NCBI GenBank assembly: GCA_017443175.1 | Contig: JAFSOZ010000008.1 | Coordinates: 32,049-96,048 of the forward strand | Source: Bacteroidales bacterium | GTDB lineage: Bacteria; Bacteroidota; Bacteroidia; Bacteroidales; WCHB1-69 | Direction: 5' to 3' | DNA length: 64,000 nt | In this document: positions 17,305 to 28,800 of the stretch, one piece after another | How positions within the stretch are numbered: the first letter of the stretch is position 1 | How the letters are laid out: each line of letters begins with the position of its first letter | Made by a program: the position numbers and the translations under genes | Notes under the pieces: model-generated | The model's database searches: none | What the model saw: only the letters and a program-made list of their open reading frames with translations | What the model was told of the DNA's origin: nothing

Positions 17305-18558
17305 ATGAATATTTCAGTTGCCGGCACCGGCTATGTCGGGCTTAGCATCGCCACCCTTCTGGCCCAGCACAATCATGTGACTGCCGTGGATATCGTGCCC
17401 GAACGCGTGGATATGGTGAACAACAGGAAGTCACCCATTCAGGATGATTACATTGAGGATTATCTGGCGCACAAGCCGCTGGACCTCACCGCCACGCTGG
17501 ATGCTGAATCCGGATATAAAGATGCCGATTTTGTGGTCATTGCCGCACCCACCAATTACGACAGCCAGAAGAACTTCTTCGACACCTCCGCTGTGGAAGA
17601 TGTCATTCGCATTGTGCTCCGCGTGAACCCCACCGCGGTGATGGTCATCAAAAGCACCATCCCTGTGGGCTACACCACACAAGTGCGCGAGAAATTCAGA
17701 GGAGCGGACGGGGAATTGCCGAACATCATCTTCGCGCCGGAATTCCTGCGCGAGAGCAAAGCCTTGTACGACAATCTATACCCGTCCCGCATCATCGTGG
17801 GTTATGATAAATCCAATCCTTTGCTGGAAGAGAAGGCGCACGAATTCGCCGAACTCATCAAGCAGGGTGCACTGAAAGAGGATGTGCCTGTACTGTTCAT
17901 GGGCAACACCGAAGCCGAGGCGGTGAAATTGTTCGCCAACACCTACCTGGCCTTGCGTGTCTCCTACTTCAACGAGCTGGACACCTACGCGGAAATCAAG
18001 GGACTGAACACCCAGCAGATTATCGAGGGCGTGTGTCTGGACCCGCGTATCGGCACGCACTACAACAACCCGAGCTTCGGCTACGGCGGCTATTGCCTGC
18101 CCAAGGACACGAAACAGCTCCTCGCCAACTACGCCGATGTGCCACAGAACATGATGAGTGCCATCGTGGAAAGCAACCGCACCCGCAAGGACTTTATCGC
18201 CGACCGCGTGCTCAACATGGCCGGCTACTACGACTACTACAACCGCGGCGACTTCAATCCCAGTGAGGAACGGCAGTGCGTCATTGGCGTCTATCGACTG
18301 ACGATGAAGAGCAATTCCGACAACTTCCGTCAATCCTCTATCCAGGGCGTGATGAAGCGCGTGAAGGCCAAGGGTGCCACCGTCATCATCTATGAGCCTA
18401 CCCTGCCCGACGGCACTACATTCTTCGGCAGCCAAGTGGTGAACGACCTCGACAAGTTCAAACAGCAGGCACAGGCTATCATCGCCAACCGCTACGACGA
18501 GTGTCTGGACGATGTGGCTGACAAGGTCTATACCCGCGACATTTTCAAAAGAGACTAG
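17305..18558 (+). CDS. ugd: UDP-glucose 6-dehydrogenase (UDP-glucose/GDP-mannose dehydrogenase family)
   Basis: Twofold NAD+-dependent oxidation of UDP-glucose to UDP-glucuronate for surface polysaccharides. Seen: N-terminal [14 protein letters not shown] dinucleotide loop, [18 protein letters not shown], and the nucleophile in [14 protein letters not shown]. Length 417 aa resembles the compact enterobacterial Ugd type. The C-terminal domain is present ([23 protein letters not shown]). UDP-ManNAc or GDP-mannose dehydrogenase is less likely, given the short form and motif details. The secreted beta-helix gene follows after 23 nt. Confidence 0.9.
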   Translation: MNISVAGTGYVGLSIATLLAQHNHVTAVDIVPERVDMVNNRKSPIQDDYIEDYLAHKPLDLTATLDAESGYKDADFVVIAAPTNYDSQKNFFDTSAVEDVIRIVLRVNPTAVMVIKSTIPVGYTTQVREKFRGADGELPNIIFAPEFLRESKALYDNLYPSRIIVGYDKSNPLLEEKAHEFAELIKQGALKEDVPVLFMGNTEAEAVKLFANTYLALRVSYFNELDTYAEIKGLNTQQIIEGVCLDPRIGTHYNNPSFGYGGYCLPKDTKQLLANYADVPQNMMSAIVESNRTRKDFIADRVLNMAGYYDYYNRGDFNPSEERQCVIGVYRLTMKSNSDNFRQSSIQGVMKRVKAKGATVIIYEPTLPDGTTFFGSQVVNDLDKFKQQAQAIIANRYDECLDDVADKVYTRDIFKRD

Positions 18559-18581
18559 TTAGAAAGAGACAACATACAAAA

Positions 18582-20519
18582 ATGAAAACCAAACAGCTGA
18601 TTCTGTTTGTCTGCTTGTTGATTTTGATGAAAGTCCCTCTGAGTGCGCAAGACACCCTGCTGTCCCCGAAGGATTTCGGTCTGTACGAAACTGTATCGGA
18701 TTCTGAGCGTTACCAGGTGCTGTACAACACCCACGTGGCCGCTTTGAAAGCCGGTGTACCAGTGGATTACAGTGGAATAGACACGCTTACAATAGAGATC
18801 ACTGCTTCGTCGCAAAGGATTCCACTGGGCAAAACCACCGACTTCAAAGGGTTGCGCCTCTCTGTGCGGAACAAAAGCAAGCTCTGTTATCTCTTTGAAC
18901 GGCAGCAAACGGCCACCGGCATCACAATTGACAAAGCTTTGCTGGACGGTGAGGATTTCTCCTCCGTGCCTGAACTGGCCAATGGTTTGTATCAGCTGGT
19001 AATAGAAGATGAAAATCCGTGGGTGGCAAAGCGAATCGGGTACAGTTACAGTGCCATCCGCCGTGACATTCTGCTCATCTGCGACGGACAAAGTCGCAAC
19101 AACCCCGTCATGCCATACAACAACGAGCAGTCGAAACCCAAGTGCTCTTTCGTTGCGGTGGATGAAGACGAAGAACCTGTGACAATCCAGAATCTCACGT
19201 TCATCCGCGACATGGGAAACACCTACAAAGTGATGCCCTTCATCATCAGCGGGCAGAACAACCTCCAAATACGGAACGTAACCATCCATACTCCCGAGAG
19301 CAAGCTGGTGTCTGACGCTGCCATTGATATCCAGAACTGCACCAACGTGACGATGGAGAATGTCACCATCAACGGTACCTACTCGCGCAGCGACCATTCT
19401 GGATACGGCATCCTGATGAACAACGTGTGGAACAGCCGTTTTGTGCGGCTCAACGCCAAAGCCAAGTGGGGCGTATTCGGAACCAACAACATGAACACCG
19501 TCTATTTGCAGGATTGCGACATCAACCGCTTTGACATCCACTGCTATGGCCGCGACGTCTCCATGAAAAGTTGCAAATTCAGCAATCTTTACAACCAGTT
19601 CTCATCCATGTACGGCACACTGTCTTATCAAAAATGCCGGTTTGTGAACTTCATCCCTGTCTTGTTGGAGCCTTCCTATAACGCCTACACCCAATTCAAA
19701 CTCAAGATGGAGGACTGTGTCTTTGATGCCACCAACAGCCGCTACTTCCTCATATCCGCCGGCCGCCTCGACTCCGTGGTAAACACTCGCCCCGAACTGG
19801 CCAAGAAGCACTGGCCCGACATCTTCATCAAAAACATGACGGTGAATGTGCCCGACAATGTGGTGAAAGTTGTCCTTTTCAATCTCAACAACAAACAGGA
19901 AAAAGGGGCTTCCACACCGTACATCAAAACCATTTCCATCGATGGCATGAAATTCAACTATTCCGGAAGCGGACATGCCGCCGACCTGCACCTGAGCAAT
20001 CGCTATGTAAAATTGGCTCAAGCATACACCTGCAATATCAGCCATCTGGATATCATACCGGTCACCGACAACCGGATTACGCAGGCCAAAACCAAATACA
20101 GCTATCCGGCCAGTCTGCATCCCAACATCCGCTATTCCGCCAAAGATATTATCAAAGTCAGCAAGTCAAGACTCAACTACAACGTAAAGGCCAATGAAGC
20201 TTACAACTTGGTTTTTGAACGATGTACGTTAGGATTTGTGCGTTACACTTCTGCGGTGAATACGGCAAAACGTACCTATAAAAACTGCAACATCTACCTG
20301 AACTGTTCCGATGACATATATTATTATATAGACAATCATGCGGAATACACCGGCACACTGTTTATTCCCTGCAACCAAAAAATGCAGATTAATTTCTTTG
20401 GCAGCCGCAACGACGTGACGTTCAAGGATTGCCGGGTGCGCGACCGCTCCAAACTGCTGTACAGGGGTTCTTCGGACAATAAAGAATTCAAGGATTTCCG
20501 CCTGAAGGGGAAGAGATGA
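18582..20519 (+). CDS. Secreted right-handed parallel beta-helix protein, function unknown
   Basis: 645 aa with a signal peptide (MKTKQLILFVCLLILMKVPLSAQ). The body holds short repeating coils typical of a right-handed beta-helix: ITIEITASSQ-like strands, LQIRNVTIHT, IDIQNCTNVTMENVTINGT, VYLQDCDINRFDIHCYGRDVSMKSCKFSNL, FKLKMEDCVFDATN, KTYKNCNIYLNC and VTFKDCRVRD. Such folds occur in pectate lyases and polysaccharide epimerases, but I see no catalytic signature. There is no T9SS sorting domain at the end, so periplasmic or outer-membrane location is likely. It follows ugd by 23 nt, which suggests a link with uronate-containing polysaccharide. Confidence 0.75.
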   Translation: MKTKQLILFVCLLILMKVPLSAQDTLLSPKDFGLYETVSDSERYQVLYNTHVAALKAGVPVDYSGIDTLTIEITASSQRIPLGKTTDFKGLRLSVRNKSKLCYLFERQQTATGITIDKALLDGEDFSSVPELANGLYQLVIEDENPWVAKRIGYSYSAIRRDILLICDGQSRNNPVMPYNNEQSKPKCSFVAVDEDEEPVTIQNLTFIRDMGNTYKVMPFIISGQNNLQIRNVTIHTPESKLVSDAAIDIQNCTNVTMENVTINGTYSRSDHSGYGILMNNVWNSRFVRLNAKAKWGVFGTNNMNTVYLQDCDINRFDIHCYGRDVSMKSCKFSNLYNQFSSMYGTLSYQKCRFVNFIPVLLEPSYNAYTQFKLKMEDCVFDATNSRYFLISAGRLDSVVNTRPELAKKHWPDIFIKNMTVNVPDNVVKVVLFNLNNKQEKGASTPYIKTISIDGMKFNYSGSGHAADLHLSNRYVKLAQAYTCNISHLDIIPVTDNRITQAKTKYSYPASLHPNIRYSAKDIIKVSKSRLNYNVKANEAYNLVFERCTLGFVRYTSAVNTAKRTYKNCNIYLNCSDDIYYYIDNHAEYTGTLFIPCNQKMQINFFGSRNDVTFKDCRVRDRSKLLYRGSSDNKEFKDFRLKGKR

Positions 20520-20530
20520 TTTTTTCCTGC

Positions 20531-21097
20531 CTATCTGTTTTCCAGATTGAACTGACCTTTGTGCAAGCCACGCATGCCATAATAATACTGTTCAATCTCG
20601 GCCAAATCCTGCTCATAGTTTCCAGTGGGATAGAAAATCTTGCCTACGCCCGCCGTCCGGCTCTTGAAGTCTATATGGCTGATTCCAATGGGCACACCGG
20701 CTTTCTGCGCGATCTGGTAGAAGCCTCGTTTCCAATGCTCCACATACTGACGGGAACCTTCGGGACAAATGATGAAGGCAATTTCCTCGCGACTATTGAT
20801 CAAATCCACGGCAAAATCCGCGAAACGGAGGGCGTGTTTACGATCCACGGGCACGCAACCTATCCTCGTCAAAAAGCCTTTTAACGGGAAAACGAAAAAC
20901 TCCTTCTTCATCACCATAGCCATTTTCAATCCCAGGTATCGTATCACAAAAAGACCGACCACAAAATCATAAACAGAAGTGTGCGGAGCCATGATGATGA
21001 CACATTTTTTCAATTCCGGATTGTTTTGAAAATCCTCCGGTGTGTAACCTGTCACCTTGAAACGGCATAGCTTAAGTAAAAAAGAGTATTTCGACAT
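20531..21097 (-). CDS. plsC: 1-acyl-sn-glycerol-3-phosphate acyltransferase-like protein
   Basis: 188-residue member of the PlsC family: MAPHTSVYDFVVG provides the catalytic HX4D motif, and FIICPEGSRQ the phosphate-binding block. FPLKGFLTRIGCVPVDR matches the intermediate conserved block. It acylates lysophosphatidate or a related lipid at the inner membrane. The protein is shorter than classical PlsC (about 240 aa), so another acyl acceptor, such as an ornithine-lipid precursor, is possible. It sits 5 nt after the LD-carboxypeptidase and is the last gene of the SDR-carboxypeptidase-acyltransferase series. Confidence 0.85.
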   Translation of the reverse strand: MSKYSFLLKLCRFKVTGYTPEDFQNNPELKKCVIIMAPHTSVYDFVVGLFVIRYLGLKMAMVMKKEFFVFPLKGFLTRIGCVPVDRKHALRFADFAVDLINSREEIAFIICPEGSRQYVEHWKRGFYQIAQKAGVPIGISHIDFKSRTAGVGKIFYPTGNYEQDLAEIEQYYYGMRGLHKGQFNLENR

Positions 21098-21102
21098 AAC
21101 AG

Positions 21103-22005
21103 TTAATTTTCAATGATGATTTGTTGATTCTGAATCCGGCAGTGCATCGGGCAGCCCATGCGGATAGCCTTGTTGAGCGCTTCGTGTCCTGCGGGGAAGT
21201 TGAATATGATAGGGAAATCGTATTTCTGGCAGTGCTCTGCCACAATCTCTTCCGCATTTTTGCCATACGGGATGGTATTATCGTGCATATCGCTCAAATA
21301 ACCCACTATCAAACCTGCCAAGTTTCGCAGTTTGCCACTTCGGTCCAGATTGGTCATCATGCGGTCGATGTGATAAAGATACTCGTCCAGGTCTTCAATG
21401 AAAAGCACTTTCCCATCTGTATCCAGTTCCGAAGGAGAGCCCATCAGTGAATAGAGAATGGAAAGATTGCCACCTACCACGGGGGCTGAAAACTCGTCAG
21501 GGCGGCTGAGAGGGTGTTTCTGGATTTCATAACGCAACCGGCGGCCTGTCAGCGCATCCACCAAGCTCCTGTTGGCAGGTGTGTCAAACTCGCCGTCGTG
21601 CACATTGATGGGCATGGTGGCGTGCAGCGTGGCAATGCCATACCGTTGGTGCACATGGGCGTGGAACACCGTAACATCGCTATAACCCACCAGCCATTTG
21701 GGGCTGCGGCAGAAAGCGGAGAAGTCGAGTTGGTCAATGATGCGGGCGGACCCGTAACCGCCGCGTGCGAACCAGACGGCCTTGATGTCGGGATTGTCGA
21801 GCAACTCCTGAATGTAGCCCGCGCGCGTCGGCTCATCGCCGGCAAACTGATGGCACTCAGCGAAGAGACGTTCGTCGAAATGCACGCGGAAGCCTGCTTC
21901 CTGGAGAAAGTGCACCGCCGACAGCATCTCCTGTTCGGAGACCTTGCGCGCCGGAGCCGCAATGGCTATGGTGTCGCCTGCTTCCAGATAGGGGGGGATA
22001 ATCAT
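21103..22005 (-). CDS. LD-carboxypeptidase (S66 family)
   Basis: 300 aa. Seen: DTIAIAAPARKVS at the N terminus, WFARGGYGSARI near 78-89, and VGYSDVT with the probable nucleophile Ser109. The glutamate and histidine of the S66 Ser-His-Glu triad should lie in the C-terminal half, where VLFIEDLDEY and FPAGHEALN stand out. LD-carboxypeptidases remove the terminal D-Ala from tetrapeptide stems during murein recycling; MccF-type relatives instead cleave microcin C7. No signal peptide, so a cytoplasmic recycling role is likely. The start overlaps the SDR stop (ATGA), evidence of translational coupling. Confidence 0.9.
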   Translation of the reverse strand: MIIPPYLEAGDTIAIAAPARKVSEQEMLSAVHFLQEAGFRVHFDERLFAECHQFAGDEPTRAGYIQELLDNPDIKAVWFARGGYGSARIIDQLDFSAFCRSPKWLVGYSDVTVFHAHVHQRYGIATLHATMPINVHDGEFDTPANRSLVDALTGRRLRYEIQKHPLSRPDEFSAPVVGGNLSILYSLMGSPSELDTDGKVLFIEDLDEYLYHIDRMMTNLDRSGKLRNLAGLIVGYLSDMHDNTIPYGKNAEEIVAEHCQKYDFPIIFNFPAGHEALNKAIRMGCPMHCRIQNQQIIIEN

Positions 22006-22856
22006 AAGACTATGCCGTTACGTTCCAGAGCCTCACGGGTGATACGACGTAACAGTTCCCGCTCGGTGATGTTGTTGTAAAATTTCTTATTATGCGCCTT
22101 CACTTTTTTCTTCTTGAAATAACATCCCGTCACCCCTTCAAATTCGGGGTTCAGGGCAGCGGCTAACATGGTGGCGGCACCCTCCTCCGGCGTATTGATG
22201 ATTGGACGGAAAAACCAGTCGCATAGCTTGTCCACCGCAATGTTGCCCTGGCGGATAATGCCTGTGCTCACAATGTCCGGGTCGGCCACATTGATGCAGA
22301 TGCCCCGTTTTTTCCACTCGTCCGCCACATCCAACATGAAGTAGTACAACGCCCGCTTGGAATTGCCATACGTGGTGAAACGGTTGAACTTCTTGTCGTT
22401 GGTTTCGGAGAGAAAATCTTCCTTGATTTTTCCCAAGATATAGGCAATGGAAATCATGCTCACAATACGGGTGCCTTGGCCCATGATGGGCAGCAGGGCA
22501 TTGGTAAGCGTGTAGTGTCCCAAGTAGTTCACAGCAGCAGTGTACTCCACCCCGTTCACGCTGTTCTTGGCGCGATGGCACAACACACCGGCATTGTTCA
22601 ACAGAATCTGCAAGGAGGAGAATTTTCCCTTGACCTCATTTGCAAAGCGGATGATGTCCTGCAGATTACCGAGATCCACCTGCATCAGATGCAAAGTTGC
22701 TCCTGTCTCCTTTCGAATTTCCTCATATACGGGTCTTGCAACTTCAGCATCGTAACAAGCCATAATCACTTCATAGCCGGCTTTCGCCAGCGTGCGGGTA
22801 TGGATAGTGCCCATCCCTCCGTCTGCACCCGTGACCAATGCAATCTTTCTTTCCAT
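22002..22856 (-). CDS. Short-chain dehydrogenase/reductase
   Basis: 284 aa from the ATG at 22856. Classical SDR features: cofactor loop TGADGGMG near residue 9, NNAG, SMISIAYI in the serine position, and YGNSKRA (YxxxK). The long C-terminal extension (KKKKVKAHNKKFYNN) resembles retinol-dehydrogenase-like SDRs, but the substrate is unknown. A more distal in-frame start at 22952 lies inside the giant T9SS gene and has no support, so it was not used. The stop overlaps the start of the LD-carboxypeptidase. Confidence 0.88.
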   Translation of the reverse strand: MERKIALVTGADGGMGTIHTRTLAKAGYEVIMACYDAEVARPVYEEIRKETGATLHLMQVDLGNLQDIIRFANEVKGKFSSLQILLNNAGVLCHRAKNSVNGVEYTAAVNYLGHYTLTNALLPIMGQGTRIVSMISIAYILGKIKEDFLSETNDKKFNRFTTYGNSKRALYYFMLDVADEWKKRGICINVADPDIVSTGIIRQGNIAVDKLCDWFFRPIINTPEEGAATMLAAALNPEFEGVTGCYFKKKKVKAHNKKFYNNITERELLRRITREALERNGIVL

Positions 22857-22876
22857 AAATACCTTTCTACTCAAAA

Positions 22877-25800
22877 TTATTTTTTGATAAACGGCTTGGT
22901 AACAATGCCTTTTTCGCATGCTATGCGCACAAAGTACATGCCGGCAGCGCAAGCAGATGCATCCAAATCCACAACATTGCCATTAACCTCAACAGCTTGC
23001 ATCAGCTTGCCATACACATCGTAAACTTCCACTTTCTGAATGCTCAATTCCGAATTCTCGATTCTGAACTTCCCTGTGGTCGGATTAGGATAAAGTTTGG
23101 TTGTGCTCATCAAATAATCATGAACACCGGGAATGAAGAAACTGATGTGTTCGGACTCGTCGCTTGTCTGCTCCCCACAATTGGCAACCACAAATACCTG
23201 ATACTCCACATTGCTGCCCATACCTGTAAGGGTGTACGGGTGTGTGGTGGTAGTAACCGTTGACCATGGATCCGTATCAATCTGTTTGTAGCTGATAGTC
23301 CAGCTATCGGGTGTGCCTTGTTGGTTCCAATCCAGCTGAATGCTACCATCGCTCAAATCAGGAGTGGCGGTCAAATCGGTCGGTGCCTTACAAGTGTCAG
23401 GTGTGGGACCTCCTTCGCAGGTCACAAGAATATCAAAACCAAAGTACTGAACACTTTCATCAGATGTAAAATAAAGGGTAAGCGGACCAGTGGTAGAAAT
23501 CACATCCAGTGTAGTATCCACATCGCTATCAAAGAGCTTGGTACCATTGATGTCACTACCGTCATAAATGGCTAAATTGTCATAATCGCTCTCGATCCCA
23601 AAGGTACCGGTCAAGTGGACCAACTGACCTGCCAGCTCCGGATTGACAACCAAAGTCACATCACAGTCGGAATCATACTCTTCAGTCGGACCACCGTTGT
23701 CATAGATATGGCCACCGCACAAAATCACCGAATACTCGCCGGTAGTAGGTAAATTATAGGAGCCCGGAGTTGCCTTGATAGGGCCAACCCAATCGCTGAC
23801 ATCATTGTTGCCGCAATTGGCGCGTACATAGAAATCGTATGTAATAGCAGAAAGCCCCGTGATAGTGAAAGGATGAGTGCTGGTGGTAACCACAGTACCT
23901 GAACCATGTGTGAATCCTTCAGCACCATACTCAATTTCCCATGTGGTGGCAGTACCTGCTTCCATCCAAGACAAAACCACAGAGTTGCTGTTGGTGAGCG
24001 CAGAAAACTCCCTGGGGGTCAAACAGGATGGTATAAGTTTCACCTCCAGATTGTCCACGTAAGCGTAAGAGGAGGCGTTGGAATAAGCATTCAAGAATGC
24101 TATATGGTGTCCGTTTCCGTGGTAGTTGTTCAAATAAACATATTGCTCCGTCCAGGCAGTAGCGGAAGATATTGAAGGAGAAACGGTGTCAACGGGGACG
24201 AAAGTACCGATATCTTCCGGATCGGAAATCACGCCCACAACAAGTCTGTCGGCAGAGGAGTTTGCACTGTACATGAACGACACTTGCAGGGTATTCATGG
24301 CGATAGACGCATCAAACTCAGGCGTAATGGCAGCATTGTAGGTACCACTGGAACCCGCATAGAAATACAAGGAACCCGGAGCGCTATAGTGCGCTTCTGT
24401 GATATGCGGCATGTTGGACGACGGATGCGTGTTGATTTTTCCCCAACAGTGTGGATAAGCATTGATGCCGGAACCATAAATGTCGAAGCTTTCCTGATAT
24501 GGAAGCGTGCTGATTAGACCGCATTCCGTACTGAATTCAATCGTCCTGTACGAACTGACAGTGCTGCCACAGTTGGAAAGCATTCTCACATTGTAGGACG
24601 TGCTGGGTTGCAGGTTCGAGAGATGGACACTGTAGTTGGACAAATTGGTGACAGGAGTCCACGTGCTGTCTATCGTCTTCTTATACTCCATCACCCAAGA
24701 TGTTTCCGAATTGCCACTGACCCAAACGATATCTGCCGAGTTGGTGGTAACATTCTCTACATAGAAGTTTGGCGGAATACAGGTGACGAGACTATCGCAA
24801 TCGCCGCCGAAGATGACATCGTTGCAATAGTCAGAGACTCCTCCGTTGGAAGTTGTAGGTGCATTATTGATGTTATAGGGATTGGAGTCGTTAAACGTAT
24901 AGCGAGAGGCACCGGATCCGGAAGGAGATACATGCACGTGCCAGGTGTTGGAACTGCCGTTAGCATAGGCGCCCGTCTCATCCACTACGATAACTGCCAA
25001 GTTATGAACACCATCATATACGAAAGGCGTGGCAAACTCGAAGGTATTCCATCCCGGGGACATGTTTTGAGCGCCAGAGAACACTAATTGAGCATTAGCG
25101 GCAGGCAACCAGGAGGAAGAAGCGGCTTCGGTAGTGTGCATCAGATAAATGGACAAGGTACGGTTCTGCACCCAATTGGTCATATTGAAGGAAATGGAAC
25201 GCAAGACGTTGGCACCCCCCATCTCAGTGGCAGTGTATATCTGCTGCGAATAACTAAATTTGTAGAAAGAGTAGCAAGGAAGGTACGAGTTGTGTTCCGT
25301 ACCGTTGCCGATGACAACGTCACCACCGGCCATACAGGACGTTCTAAAACTCTGCGAAACGGCATTACTGTAGCTGCTGTCACAATTGGTGATTACCTGC
25401 ACATTATAGTTGGTAGTGGGTTGCAAGTTGGAAAGCAAGTAAGAGGTTCCCGTGATATGATGGCTGGCTGTGTCCCAATGGTTCTGTCCTTCGACCGAAT
25501 AAACCAACGTATAATCTGTAACGTTGCCGTAATGACCAGGTTCCCAAGAGATCAACGCCGATGTTCCGGCCTCATTGGAGACTGTCAGGTTGGATACGGG
25601 CGAACAGTCAGGAATGACAGACAACACGATGTCGTCGATATAGCCATAATTGTAGTTGCTGGCAGGCTGAGCCACTTTCAGTGCAATGTATTTGCCAGCT
25701 CCAGAGTATATGTCAAAATATACATTCTGATCGATGTAAGATGTGCTGTTGGTGCTAAGCACCTGCACAGGTGTGAATGTAGTAAGATCCATAGGATCAG

Positions 25801-28800
25801 ACATGATACCCACCTGCACTTGGAACGGATAGTTGCTGGACCGCGCCGCCATGGACAGGGTCAACTGCAAGGTGTTGATGGGCAAGACGGTGGTATCGAT
25901 CTCTGGCAGAATCGCGTACTGGTCCGCGTAATTGGAGGAACTATGCGTAAAGAATGCCAGACAATTGGCACCTGTGTGGGCGGCGGCAGAATAGACGGTC
26001 GGGTAACCAGCATGGTTGTTGCCGTTGTTTATTCTGCTCCAACAATTGGGAAGTACGTTGACAGACGAACTGGTAGTGCCTACATAACTGTCAAAGTTCT
26101 CCATATAGGGCAACTGCGCCATGGTGGCACAACCCGTACGGAAGCTGTAGTGCAGCCAGGCGCTTTGCTCCGTAGCGCTACAATAGGATTGCACGTAAAC
26201 GGAGTAAAGGGTATTGGGGATAAGACCGTTCAGTGTCAATTGATCCACATTGCAGTAATGAGGCGTGTCCACAGCGGGATTTACAGAGCCTTCAGGTCCA
26301 TACAGATATGCCCATTGGGTCTCCGTGCTGCCTGCAGTCCACCTGATGATTGCCGAAGTGGGCTCGATGGAGGTAGCATTGATGTTGTTCACGTGAGGGC
26401 ATGACGGCAAGTCCTGCACATCCACGTCGTCAATGTAGATAGAATTGGCATACCATCTCGGAATGCGGAATGCCAGATAACGTCCGTTACCTTCATAATT
26501 ATCGGTGATGACCTCGCCCGCTTCCCAAGTATTAAGGGTAGAAGGCGAGAATGTGCCTAGCAATACAAAAGTGGAAGGATCCGCCGGATCTGTCATCACA
26601 CCCACTTCAACCATGTTGGCAGTGAGGCTCTTGTAAGCTTTGAACTGCACCTGCAAGTGGTCCATCCGCACCAGATTGTCGAAGCGCGGCAGGATGCCGT
26701 ATGCGTAAGTATTGGCAGTGGGACAATTGAAATAAAGTGATTTGTTGCCAGAAGCTGCAAATGAAGTGCTGACAGACGGCATCGGCATGGACGTGTTATA
26801 AAGTCTCGTCCAGCAGGAAGACATCTGATAGGCAGCTTCGTTATCAAAATCCTCAAAATAGGGAAGGCTGATGGGAGTGCAGGGCACGTATGCCGAAGTG
26901 TATGACCATGCACTACTGTCAGTGGCAGAGCAAATTGCGCACAAACGGATATCATAGTGAGTATCGGTAGACAAGTTTCTGATGGTGTACGGAGAGGAGG
27001 TTACGAAGCCTGCACTGGTCCAATTGTTGCCACCCTCCGGTTTGTATTGCAATGCCCATGCGGTTTCATCACCATTGGAAATCCAAGCCACTGTAACTCC
27101 TTGGTCATCGGCGTTGTTGATGTAAACCATGGGCTCAGGGCATGAAAGCGGGGCCACCTGGTTGCACACGAACAGCTGCATGTCGCTGTAAATATATCCA
27201 AGGACACCCGTAGGCGGGTCGGCAGGATCGGGATTATTGTTGTCATTATAGCAATACAAAGACTGGTACGTGTTAAGCGTACGCCCACGGAAAACATAGG
27301 ATGAAGAATTGTATGTGCCGGAATTGTCATCCACGATGACCACCAGATTGTCGGTGCCGTTATAGCTGAAATAAGTGTCAAAATCAAAAACATTCCAACC
27401 TTGCGAGCAATTCATGTCGCCTTCATATACCAAAGTGGCTTCCGATATCGGTGTCCAATCGGACGCGGACGCAAACGTGGCGGTATTACGGTGCGCAAGA
27501 TATATTTTCACATTGTTCTTGCCATAAGTAGGCGTGGTGAAATCATAGTAGAACCCGATACCCGTGATTAAGTTGGAAGTTTGCGTTGAGTTTATCGCAG
27601 AAGCCGGAATAATCTGCTGGGAATAGCTGTAGTTGTAATAGGTGTTCATCGGGAGCTGGAAAATGGAAGTCTCGGCAAGGGTGGTGTCCGCAAGATTCAG
27701 CGGATTGGGGTTGGGCTGCAAGCAAGTGATGAAGTTGAGCGTGGTGAAGTTGGCGTAGATTGTGTCAGAGGATCCGCCGATGCAGTTGGAGACAAGCTTG
27801 ACATCATACGTGGTGTTGGTGGTCAGGCCAGTGAGCATATACTGGCTACCTGTAGTGGTGACAGTAGTCGGAGTCTGCCCCGCCACCCCGTATTGGATGG
27901 TATAACCTGTAGAACCATATTGGGCTGGCGTCCAGGAAAGAGTGGCCGCTGTGCCCGTGATATTTGATACGGTCAAGTTTGACGGATTGGAACAGGTGGG
28001 TACATAATCCACTCGCACATCTTCCACATTTACATAGTTATTGATGCTGGACACAGGAGCTGGTGCATAGAAAGCCAGACATACGGGCGTTTGATATCTC
28101 TCCGGCAGAGTGATATAATCATGCTGGAAGACACCGACAACAGGAAAGTCACTCGGATAATAAGATTTCAGCAGCGTGAAGGTACTTATGTCATTGTGGT
28201 CGGTCATAATACCCACATCCAATCTTCCGTATGTAGCGTTGGTTATACCGATGAGATAATTAAGGGCCAGCGTACCGGCAGGATAGGCAGACAAATCCAA
28301 AGCCTGCGAAACCGCCAGAGAATACAAGTTTTCGTATGAGTATAAATAGAGTTGGCCTGAAGACAACACGTATGGGTATTGTGTTATATTGTTGGTAGAA
28401 CGTGTCCAACAGAAAGGATAGGTGTCTTCGCCGCCACTGCCGTAGTTGTCAAAAGTCTCGACATACGGGATGGTCTGGTGAACCTCACATTGTGTGCGGA
28501 AATGGGCATTCACCCAACTGCTGGATTCCAAAGAGGAGCAGACAGTGCGGAGATACACATCATAATGGGTGTTAGGATCAAGTCCTGTAAGGACACATGT
28601 GCTGTCATGAACCAACATCGGTGTACCGCTGTTTACACTTTGCCCAGATGCCACACAAACGACTTCCCACAAGGTGTCGGCGGGAGTGTGAGGCTGCCAG
28701 GACAAGGTAGCAGAGTAAGTTCTGATACCGCTGAGTATCAGGTGACTGGGCGCGTAGCAATTGGGCTGAGGGCCAAAACAGAACCGGATGTTGTTGCGGG

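Noticed and set aside
22857-22952. Upstream in-frame start for the SDR gene
   Set aside because: The extra 32 residues fall within the 3' end of the giant gene and precede the canonical TGADGGMG start of the fold.
25088-26404. A 438-codon plus-strand frame within the giant gene, and similar frames at 28379-29515
   Set aside because: Antisense shadows of the Fn3-repeat gene; repetitive low-complexity translation and no start signals.
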